A stretch of DNA of 7,698 nucleotides from Aliidiomarina sp047920995. GTDB taxonomy: Bacteria > Pseudomonadota > Gammaproteobacteria > Enterobacterales > Alteromonadaceae. Under the pieces are notes generated by a model, which worked only from the letters and a program-made list of their open reading frames with translations, was not told where the DNA came from and made no database searches. Positions 1-5,613 of the stretch are shown piece by piece (the stretch's first letter is position 1; each line of letters starts with the position of its first letter). Location: the NCBI RefSeq assembly GCF_047920995.1, contig NZ_JBLRWZ010000052.1, positions 1-7,698 of the forward strand, written 5' to 3'. The translations under genes and the position numbers were made by a program.

Positions 1-303
1 AACTTTGTCGGCCACAAAACGGATCAGCGGCCAGCGTAACGGCGCCGTTAACCAACCTCGCCCTACTAACGTCCAGGCCGCGTGGGTAACATCTAATCCA
101 TACAGCATTTCGCCGATATCGGTTTGGCCATGCAAAATCGTATTTGCCGCCTGCTTATCAACGTGCGGATAGCGTTCCACGAAATCCGGCTCATTAATAT
201 CTTCATAGGCCATGTGGCCATTACTATCGAGCTGCTCAAGCTTGCGCATTTCATGCAAGCATAGCGGGCATGTACCATCATAAAAAATCGTAAGTTGTGC
301 CAC
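1..303 (-). CDS. DCC-family (DUF393) thiol-disulfide oxidoreductase, C-terminus cut by window edge
   Basis: The minus-strand frame is open from a GTG at 303 to position 1, giving 101 codons; the stop lies outside the window. The start is set by AAGGAG just upstream (spacing about 5) and by the protein beginning directly with the family's first strand (VAQLTIFYDGTCPLC). The visible hallmark is the CPLC motif, Cys12 and Cys15, after YDG, as in the DCC/DUF393 group of small predicted thiol-disulfide oxidoreductases. Later segments (DINEPDF near 37-43; W-T-L-V-G-R-G near 84) also fit the family, whose members are somewhat longer than the part seen here. It was missed by ATG-only calling because the start is GTG. 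No signal peptide is visible, so a cytoplasmic location is inferred; the substrate is unknown. Confidence 0.85.
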   Translation of the reverse strand, partial: MAQLTIFYDGTCPLCLHEMRKLEQLDSNGHMAYEDINEPDFVERYPHVDKQAANTILHGQTDIGEMLYGLDVTHAAWTLVGRGWLTAPLRWPLIRFVADKV

Positions 304-340
304 GGTTGCTCCTTAAACGCTTTCGCGATTGCTTAGCTAC

Positions 341-346
341 AGTATA
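341..346 (-). promoter_or_regulatory. Possible -10 (TATACT) for the DCC gene
   Basis: On the minus strand TATACT lies about 38 bp upstream of the GTG start at 303, in the 95-bp gap after the DUF885 gene. No good -35 hexamer is seen at 16-18 bp, so this is a weak call. No convincing terminator for the DUF885 gene is visible in the gap, so readthrough is possible. Confidence 0.25.
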
Positions 347-398
347 CGCAAATGCGGCACGGAAAGTTCTGCGTGAGGCAACAATTTATTTACACGCT

Positions 399-2276
399 CT
401 ACATGGCAGCTTGAGTTTCGCTAATGTACGTATGCACAAATTGCTCAAGTATATTCAGCGGCACTGGCCCGCTGGCTAGCACCACATCATGAAACTCACG
501 AATATCGAACGCATCACCTAACTCGGTTTTCGCATGTTCGCGCAATTCCAGAATCTTAATCATGCCAATTTTGTAAGCCGTTGCTTGGCTTGGCATTACG
601 ATATGCCGCTCCACCATTTTCACCGCATCAGCTTCAGCGTTAGGTGTATTGGCAACGTAAAAATCAATACTTTCTTCACGTGTCCATTGTTTAGCATGAA
701 TACCCGTATCAACCACTAACCGCACGGCGCGCCATAACTCCATCGCCAAGCGGCCAAAATCAGAATAAGGGTTTTCATAAAAGCCAATTTCTTTTGGAAG
801 TAGCTCGGTATATAGCCCCCAGCCTTCGCTATACGCAGTATAACGGCCAAATTTACGGAAGGTTGGAATCCCCTCTAGCTCTTGGGCAATCGCAATTTGC
901 ATGTGGTGCCCAGGAATCCCCTCATGGTAGGCAAGCGCTTCCATTTGATAGGTTGGCATTGAAGCCATATCGTACAAGTTGGCGTAGTACACACCCGGGC
1001 GCGAGCCATCCATTGAAGGCTGCTGATAAAATGCTTTACCCGCCGATTGTTCGCGGAACGGCTCTACTGCTCGCACCACCATGTCGGCTTTTGGTTTAGT
1101 AATAAATAGCTCATCGAGCCGTTCGCGCATGGCATCAATGTAAGCCGTAGCCTCATCGATATAGCGTTGGCGGCCTTCATCAGTAGCCGGGTAAATGAAA
1201 TCTTCGCTGTTGCGCATATGTACGAAAAATTCTTGCAGGCTACCCGCAAACTCCACTTCTTCCATAATCACGCGCATTTCATCATGAATGCGCGCCACTT
1301 CGCTTAAGCCAATATCGTGAATTTCATTTGCGGTTAAATCAGTGGTAGTAGTGCGCTGCAACGCATTGTTATAAAACGCTTCGCCGTTTGGAAATTTCCA
1401 AGCACCATCTTTGTTATCCGCTTGTGCCGCAATTTCTTCCACCACGCTAATTAAATGCTCATACGCAGGCTTTACCGATTGTAACAACGCTTGTTCGGCC
1501 GCCGCCAGTAAACTACTATGCTGATCTTCCGAAATATCCAGCGCAGCAATTTTACCCGCAAAATCGGCAAGCAATGTGCTTGCGGCTCCGTTATCAAACG
1601 GTGCGCCTGAAATAATATTGCGGCTATCGCTTATCACATAAGGGTAAACAAATTGCGGCGCAATAATGCCCTTCTCGGCCCGAAGTTTCAGGCCCTCGGT
1701 TAACTGATCAAATAAGGCAGGCAGAGCATTTAATCGGGCAATATAGGCTTCAGCATCGGCCATTTCATCAATACCATGCTGGTTGATTAACAGCGCTGCC
1801 ACCCGCGAGTGCATGCCAAACATCTGGTTTACCGGGTAGTTATGATGGCGCCATTGAAAATCAGCAATCGATTCTTGCAAGTTTTGCTTGGCCAGCATCC
1901 AACTAATGCTCGTTTGCTCATCCAGTTTGCTTGCATCAATCGCAAGCACCCGAGCTAATTGGTTTTGTTGTAACGCTAAGGTTTCTTCCGCGTGCTGCTC
2001 GGAAATATCATCCCACTTATCTTGATCGCGCTTAATGCCCAAAAATGATTGATACATGGGGCTGCGCAACACATTTTCCATAAACATATCTTCGAACAAC
2101 TGATTCGCTTTGGCCGATTCTGTTGCCACTTCTGCTGCCGTTGCCGCAGGCGCAGGCGCTGCTGCGCTTGGTGCTGAGTTTGTAGCAGCCAGAGCATCAG
2201 CCTCTGGCGCCTCTGAACATGCACTCGTGAGTACTACCAGCGAAACCGCTAGCGCGATACGTTTGTAAGCAAACAT
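399..2276 (-). CDS. DUF885-family lipoprotein, predicted zinc metallopeptidase
   Basis: This 625-residue protein starts with a lipoprotein signal: positive residues K5 R6, a hydrophobic run 7-16, then TSAC with Cys20 as the lipidated residue, followed by an Ala/Pro-rich linker to about residue 50. It is therefore expected to be membrane-anchored and exported. The DUF885 domain fills the rest. Signature motifs are HEGIPGHH at 451-458 (zinc-binding and catalytic region), YSEGWGLYTE at 482-491 (E484 a likely third ligand), RLVVDTGIH at 519-527 and MPSQATAYKIG at 561-571, all intact. The length is normal for the family. Members are generally treated as peptidase-like; the substrate cannot be read from sequence. 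The ATG is preceded by AGGAG with good spacing. It is divergent from the RimK-like ligase gene across a 214-bp gap. Confidence 0.93.
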   Translation of the reverse strand: MFAYKRIALAVSLVVLTSACSEAPEADALAATNSAPSAAAPAPAATAAEVATESAKANQLFEDMFMENVLRSPMYQSFLGIKRDQDKWDDISEQHAEETLALQQNQLARVLAIDASKLDEQTSISWMLAKQNLQESIADFQWRHHNYPVNQMFGMHSRVAALLINQHGIDEMADAEAYIARLNALPALFDQLTEGLKLRAEKGIIAPQFVYPYVISDSRNIISGAPFDNGAASTLLADFAGKIAALDISEDQHSSLLAAAEQALLQSVKPAYEHLISVVEEIAAQADNKDGAWKFPNGEAFYNNALQRTTTTDLTANEIHDIGLSEVARIHDEMRVIMEEVEFAGSLQEFFVHMRNSEDFIYPATDEGRQRYIDEATAYIDAMRERLDELFITKPKADMVVRAVEPFREQSAGKAFYQQPSMDGSRPGVYYANLYDMASMPTYQMEALAYHEGIPGHHMQIAIAQELEGIPTFRKFGRYTAYSEGWGLYTELLPKEIGFYENPYSDFGRLAMELWRAVRLVVDTGIHAKQWTREESIDFYVANTPNAEADAVKMVERHIVMPSQATAYKIGMIKILELREHAKTELGDAFDIREFHDVVLASGPVPLNILEQFVHTYISETQAAM

Positions 2277-2319
2277 AAGAATTCTCCTGTTGTATGTGGT
2301 TTTTTAAACCTTTTTATGT

Positions 2320-2359
2320 AGTTCTTTGCAACCAATAGCTTGAGATTAACACGGATACA
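2320..2359 (-). repeat. Leader element copy A (shared with 4701-4742)
   Basis: This stretch upstream of the DUF885 start aligns with one upstream of the racemase start at 34 of 42 columns, with six mismatches and two one-base gaps. The best core on the plus strand is CAATAgCTTGAGATTA, 15 of 16 bases shared with copy B. Both copies sit a short way upstream of minus-strand genes (44 bp here), so a shared promoter or regulator site is a reasonable inference. No known box is recognised. Confidence 0.5.
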
Positions 2360-2427
2360 TTCAGCATGTTGTGCTCGCATGTTAAATCACGTTAGATCTG
2401 CACAATCTTACATATAACCTTTTCGAT

Positions 2428-2457
2428 TTGCTTCACCCTTCATTAGTGCGGTGTAAT
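2428..2457 (+). promoter_or_regulatory. Candidate promoter of the RimK-like ligase
   Basis: TTGCTT (2428-2433) and TGTAAT (2452-2457) are separated by 18 bp and end 33 bp before the ATG at 2491. The match to sigma-70 consensus is moderate. Another TATAAC at 2413-2418 has no good -35. A call by pattern only. Confidence 0.25.
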
Positions 2458-2490
2458 GGCAGCCTTAATTAAGTGTATGCGGAGGCCATT

Positions 2491-3438
2491 ATGAGCGAAG
2501 CCATTGTGCGCGAGATAGTAGTAATTCATGAAAACAACGAATGGTTAGTTCCCTTGCGCGAAGCATTCGCAAAGCGCGGTGTTACCGCGCAGGAATGGTT
2601 TTTAGATACCGGCGTAGTGCCATTCACCGAACAGCCCAACGATGCGGTGTATTACAATCGCATGAGCGCTTCTTCGCATACCCGTGGCCATCGCTTTGCC
2701 CCCGAGCTTACCCGCGCAGTACTCACGTGGTTAGAAGGCTATCAGCGCACCGTAGTGAACAATAGCAGTGTGTTAGCGCTCGAAGTGTGCAAAATATCTC
2801 AGTACGCCGCATTACAACGCGCCGGCTTGCAGGTGCCAAAAACCCATGCGGTTGTTGGCATGCCGCATATACTTGCCGCAGCTGAAGCCTTTAACCAATG
2901 GCCGCTAATTTTGAAACCAAACCGAGGCGGTAAAGGGCTTGGCGTGCAACGCTTTAATAAACTTGCCGAGCTTAGCGCATACCTTGAGCGTGATGATCTT
3001 GAAGAACCCTTAGACGGCATTTGGTTGCTGCAAGAATACATTCAACCCAAGCAACCATTTATCACCCGCGCCGAATTTATTGGCCAGAAGTTTTTGTATA
3101 CGGTGCAAGTGAATACCGAAGATGGCTTTGAGCTTTGCCCTGCCGATAACTGCAGCATTGAAGACCAGTTTTGCCCTACCGATCAAAAAGCGGAAAAATT
3201 CGAAATTACCGAGCGCTTCAACGAGCACGAAATTGTCGGCCAACTTGAAACCTTTTTGCGCGCAAGCCAAATTGATGTAGCCGGCATCGAGTTCATTGAA
3301 AATGCCAATGGCGAGCTGTTCGTTTACGATGTAAACACCAATACCAACTACAACCAAGCCGCAGAGCAACGCGCCCAAGTTGAGCGCACCGGCATGGGTG
3401 CATTAGCTGATTATTTAATAGAATTGGCTTCGAGGTAA
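2491..3438 (+). CDS. RimK-like ATP-grasp ligase (alpha-L-glutamate ligase-like)
   Basis: The 315-residue protein is an ATP-grasp enzyme of the RimK type, which couples ATP hydrolysis to joining a carboxylate to an amine through an acyl phosphate. A pre-ATP-grasp region covers about 1-95. The nucleotide-binding stretch LKPNRGGKGLGV lies at 141-152, the hinge-like LLQEYI at 179-184, and the metal-binding residues align with RimK as E267 (AGIE), D280 and N282 (YDVNTNTNYN). All expected motifs are present. I chose ATG 2491 over the upstream in-frame GTG at 2473 because GGAGG ends 5 bp before 2491, whereas the GTG has no ribosome binding site. The real substrate is unknown: RimK itself modifies ribosomal protein S6, but this N-terminal part differs. 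It is the only convincing plus-strand gene, and it is followed by a terminator. Confidence 0.88.
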   Translation: MSEAIVREIVVIHENNEWLVPLREAFAKRGVTAQEWFLDTGVVPFTEQPNDAVYYNRMSASSHTRGHRFAPELTRAVLTWLEGYQRTVVNNSSVLALEVCKISQYAALQRAGLQVPKTHAVVGMPHILAAAEAFNQWPLILKPNRGGKGLGVQRFNKLAELSAYLERDDLEEPLDGIWLLQEYIQPKQPFITRAEFIGQKFLYTVQVNTEDGFELCPADNCSIEDQFCPTDQKAEKFEITERFNEHEIVGQLETFLRASQIDVAGIEFIENANGELFVYDVNTNTNYNQAAEQRAQVERTGMGALADYLIELASR

Positions 3439-3455
3439 TATTCTGGGTGCAAAAG

Positions 3456-3481
3456 CCGCTTATTGTGAAGTGAGCGGTTTT
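3456..3481. terminator. Likely bidirectional rho-independent terminator
   Basis: CCGCTTA (3456-3462) pairs with TGAGCGG (3471-3477) over an 8-base loop, seven pairs with one G-U, followed by TTTT. AAAAG precedes the stem, giving a short T-run on the other strand as well. It sits 18 bp after the ligase stop and between convergent genes, as expected for a shared terminator. An A/T palindrome, AAAAAATA-A-TATTTTTT at 3493-3509, lies between it and the antitoxin stop and may contribute. Confidence 0.6.
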
Positions 3482-3511
3482 GGTCAGAATAGAAAAAATA
3501 ATATTTTTTGT

Positions 3512-3787
3512 TTACACCTTGTGGGAGCGCAAAGACAGCTCAAATCCGCAAGCATCGGCATATTTAAGCAAAGTAGACCAACTCGGGTTGGTGCTTCCTG
3601 TTTCCAAACGGCTTACATTGCTCTTCTTAGTTTGCATTTTGTCCGCAACTTGTTCTTGCGTTAACCCAGCACTTGCTCTCATGGAAAGGAGCTGATCAAT
3701 TAACTTAAATTCGCTTTCTAACTGCTCATATTCGGATTTAACTTCAGCATTCTTGAATGCGCGCTGCTTTAGTTTTTCAATACTCAT
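3512..3787 (-). CDS. HigA-type XRE-family antitoxin
   Basis: The 91-residue protein has a charged N-terminal helix (about 5-35) and one XRE/cro-C1 helix-turn-helix at about 29-82, with the core GLTQEQVADKM at 41-51 and SNVSRLETGSTNPS at 56-69. This is the layout of antitoxins paired with RelE-superfamily HigB toxins in toxin-first operons; the antitoxin binds toxin and represses its own promoter. Its ATG overlaps the stop of the upstream toxin remnant by ATGA, so translation is probably coupled. There is no separate strong ribosome binding site. The toxin has lost its middle, leaving this as an antitoxin without a functional local partner. The antitoxin itself shows no visible damage. Confidence 0.85.
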   Translation of the reverse strand: MSIEKLKQRAFKNAEVKSEYEQLESEFKLIDQLLSMRASAGLTQEQVADKMQTKKSNVSRLETGSTNPSWSTLLKYADACGFELSLRSHKV

Positions 3788-3873
3788 GATTTTTGCACCT
3801 CTTTTTGGCGTTCTCGAGGCATTTTGAGGATCTCATTCTCAACCCCAGCGTAAAATTGAATTCTCCAATTCAT
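3784..3873 (-). pseudogene. HigB-type toxin remnant with in-frame internal deletion
   Basis: A 29-codon frame directly upstream of the antitoxin begins MNWRIQFYAGVENEILKMP, which matches the start of HigB/RelE-superfamily toxins (commonly about 100-115 residues). It then runs at once into RERQKEVQKS, which resembles the charged C-terminal tail of the same family. About 75-85 central residues, including the RNase fold and active-site region, are therefore missing, while frame and the ATGA overlap with the antitoxin are kept. The start is supported by AGGG at 3883-3886, 9 bp before ATG 3873; in-frame ATGs at 3882 and 3879 are alternatives. The family match is from recall of HigB sequences, and the tail match is short. 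The fragment cannot be an active nuclease. Confidence 0.7.
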
Positions 3874-3891
3874 ACACATCATCCCTGTTTT

Positions 3892-3909
3892 GTTATCATA
3901 TATGATAAC
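3892..3909. promoter_or_regulatory. HigA operator: 18-bp perfect palindrome
   Basis: GTTATCATATATGATAAC is a perfect inverted repeat. It covers the -10 of the promoter for the toxin-antitoxin locus and lies 18 bp upstream of the remnant's ATG. This is the expected place for autorepression by a HigA-type dimer. Confidence 0.7.
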
Positions 3910-3930
3910 TCTCTTTCTGCAATTTGTCTA
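3902..3930 (-). promoter_or_regulatory. Promoter of the HigBA remnant locus
   Basis: Read on the minus strand, TAGACA (3930-3925) and TATCAT (3907-3902) are separated by exactly 17 bp. The -10 lies inside the palindromic operator. Initiation would fall just before the toxin remnant's start. Confidence 0.55.
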
Positions 3931-3990
3931 TACAGTGAAAAACCAAAACACAAATACGAAAAGAAAAATACGAGATATACCAGCTGTTGT

Positions 3991-4679
3991 TTAGCCTAGT
4001 GCTTTTGCTACTGCCGCCCCGGCATGCATTTCAGCGGTATCGAATAGCGGAATTGCAGCATCGCCATCTTGCAGCAGCATACCAATTTCGGTACAGCCTA
4101 AAATTACACCTTCAGCGCCGCGCGCTGCAAGGCCTGCGATGATCTCAAGGTAAGCTTGCTTGGATTCATCTAAAAATTGCCCTTTGCAAAGCTCATCATA
4201 AATAACCCGATGCACTAACTCCCGCTCTACGGGCTCTGGAATAACCACTTCAATACCGTTCGCTTGTAAACGCGCCCGATAGAACTCTTGCTCCATAGTG
4301 AATTGCGTGCCCAACAGCCCCACCCGCTTAATGTTGCGGGCCTTAAGCGCTGCCGCAGTAACATCAATGATGTGCAACAAGGGCACAGAAACCGCCGCTG
4401 CCACCTCATCGGCAATTTTGTGCATGGTATTCGTGCCAATCAGAATAAAATCCGCACCGGCGCGCTCAAGCGCTTGCGCCGCATCACACAAAATAGCCGC
4501 CGTAGCCTGCCAATCGCCCGCATGCTGCAACTTAGTAATTTCCGCAAAATCGACACTCACCAACACCACCTTCGCCGAATGATGCCCACCCAAACGCTGC
4601 TTCACGTTTTCATTCAACACCGGTAATACACCTGCGTAGATTCCCAGCTCATACCGCCGATAAGGCCAATGGTTTTCAT
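3991..4679 (-). pseudogene. YgeA-like aspartate/glutamate racemase, frameshifted after codon 20
   Basis: From ATG 4679 (AGGAG 10 bp upstream) the frame reads MKTIGLIGGMSWESTQVYYRC and stops at a TGA near 4614. The rest of the enzyme, from LNENVKQRLGG to the end, is open in another frame down to 3991. Adding one base near 4617-4621 restores an intact 229-residue protein, the usual length for Asp/Glu racemases. In the repaired numbering T83 (GTNTMH) and C196 (GCTEIG) mark the two catalytic sides. A Thr/Cys pair, rather than Cys/Cys, is what E. coli YgeA has. Family members racemise amino acids without PLP. The 209-codon fragment alone, starting from GTG 4620 without a ribosome binding site, lacks the first strand and GGMSWES. 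Either a real mutation or a sequencing error explains this; the remainder looks undamaged, so any mutation is recent. Confidence 0.82.
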
Positions 4680-4700
4680 GTTGGTGAGGCTCCTGTGGTT

Positions 4701-4742
4701 GGTTCTTTTGCAGCGCAATACCTTGAGATTAGCATGGATAAA
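4701..4742 (-). repeat. Leader element copy B (shared with 2320-2359)
   Basis: This is the racemase-side partner of copy A, 22 bp upstream of the racemase ATG, with 34 of 42 aligned columns identical. The plus-strand core is CAATAcCTTGAGATTA. It lies between divergent frames, the racemase and the small ORF at 4792, so it could serve either. Confidence 0.5.
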
Positions 4743-4752
4743 CGCAATGATA

Positions 4753-4767
4753 GAGTAACCGTTACTC
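4753..4767. promoter_or_regulatory. 15-bp palindrome GAGTAAC-C-GTTACTC, possible operator
   Basis: Seven-base arms are perfectly complementary around one central base. That is too tight to form an RNA hairpin, so a protein-binding dyad is more likely. It lies 25 bp upstream of the small ORF start at 4792 and 74 bp upstream of the racemase start. Confidence 0.4.
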
Positions 4768-4791
4768 GCCATCAGCGCAGAGAGAATCAGT

Positions 4792-4962
4792 ATGCAGCAC
4801 CACCCCACAAGTAGCCTGGCTTACTTTTTAATGGAAAACCAAGATGACTTAGATGTCGGCAGTAGCTTTGAACTTGTGCGAATGAAAGATGGGAAGTTGT
4901 TTTATGGGTGGTGATGGGTAATTGAAGTAAAACAAGTGCTGGATGATTTCGCGGCAAAGTGA
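4792..4962 (+). pseudogene. Small ORF interrupted by in-frame TGA; unrecognised
   Basis: From ATG 4792 a 40-codon frame (MQHHPTSSLAYFL... to ...KLFYGW) ends at TGA 4912-4914. The same frame continues for 15 more sense codons (WVIEVKQVLDDFAAK) to TGA 4960-4962. The stop sits between two TGG codons, so a TGG-to-TGA change in a 56-residue protein would explain it. The product is polar and acidic, with no membrane segment or motif I recognise. Upstream bases (AGAGAGAA) give only a weak ribosome binding site. It may be a small real gene ending at 4914, a 56-codon gene broken by a nonsense mutation, or chance. The protein-like look of the extension favours the second but does not prove it. Confidence 0.35.
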
Positions 4963-5115
4963 GACTCAGGTCACCAAATTAACTATGCCACTACACACGG
5001 TTACTAACGACCGGATCTAAACTTTCAGGCTTACGAACGACGGCAACCACCTGTTCAAGCGCACATGGGTTATAAAATCAGTTATTCCAAACTAGTTCTG
5101 AAATACTCATCACCT
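4963..5115. other. Noncoding stretch with imperfect direct repeat
   Basis: No frame of note is seen on either strand. GGTTACTAACGACCGG (4999-5014) and GGCTTACGAACGACGG (5028-5043) are near repeats, 29 bp apart. The stretch follows the end of the PIN gene on the minus strand, but no clear terminator stem with a T-run is seen for that operon. Confidence 0.4.
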
Positions 5116-5613
5116 TCAATCATGCAAACTCTCATCTGCCCGTTTCCATGGCAGCCGCCTACCCGCATTTCGCATCAAATCATAGGCTTGCCGTGCTTCT
5201 TCCTTCGTAATAAGTTCGTGGTCAATCATGGCTGAGACCATACGTATCGTGCCTTGCACTTCAATACCTTCGCGCATTGCTGCATCACGCAAGTCCTTGT
5301 CTCCAGTAAGCAACGGGCATCGTTTGTCCATTGCAAGGCACATTGCGAAGATATCGTTACGACTCGGCTTTCGATAAACATCGATCATCTGCATTGCACT
5401 CAACATCAACTCTCCAGACAATTCAACAAGCCTTAAACCCTGATCTGGTATATCCGGGTGGTCGTCTGCCAATTCTTCCTCAAATAAAATATCTGGAATA
5501 ATAAACTCATACGGGAGCTTGAAGAAAACGTGGAGCAGTCCCCCCTCCTGCATATCTATAAGTATATTTGCGTCGCTTACAAGAAGTTGCTGTGGCTCAT
5601 CCGGCACATTCAT
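5116..5613 (-). CDS. PIN-domain nuclease, putative toxin of the ImmA/IrrE-PIN module
   Basis: The 165-residue protein has a PIN fold with its acidic residues in place: D14 in VSDANILID (12-20), E45-E47 in LFEEEL, D87 in PSRNDIFA (83-90) and D105 in LLTGDKDL (101-108). PIN proteins are Mg/Mn-dependent RNases and often VapC-type toxins. A C-terminal helical tail, rich in Arg and Lys near 147-158 (RNAGRRLPWKR), extends the minimal PIN domain. The ATG overlaps the end of the upstream HTH-metallopeptidase gene by 17 bp (5597-5613), with GAGG six bases before it inside that gene, so the two are co-transcribed and probably translationally coupled. All catalytic residues are present. Similar PIN proteins next to COG2856 (XRE-ImmA/IrrE) proteins have been predicted as toxin-antitoxin pairs; the target RNA is unknown. 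Confidence 0.83.
   Translation of the reverse strand: MNVPDEPQQLLVSDANILIDMQEGGLLHVFFKLPYEFIIPDILFEEELADDHPDIPDQGLRLVELSGELMLSAMQMIDVYRKPSRNDIFAMCLAMDKRCPLLTGDKDLRDAAMREGIEVQGTIRMVSAMIDHELITKEEARQAYDLMRNAGRRLPWKRADESLHD

Noticed and set aside
794..1099. 101-codon plus-strand frame
   Set aside because: It lies antisense within the conserved DUF885 gene, has no recognisable motif and no ribosome binding site.
3010..3378. 122-codon minus-strand frame
   Set aside because: It mirrors the conserved ATP-grasp gene; the plus-strand reading has all motifs.
4612..4625. Programmed -1 or +1 frameshift in the racemase
   Set aside because: No slippery heptamer or downstream structure is seen, and this family is normally one uninterrupted frame.
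4288..4626. Overlapping plus-strand frames of 94-112 codons
   Set aside because: They are antisense to the racemase, whose minus-strand sequence is clearly conserved.
4912..4914. TGA as a selenocysteine codon
   Set aside because: No SECIS-like hairpin is evident after it, and the neighbouring residues resemble no selenoprotein.
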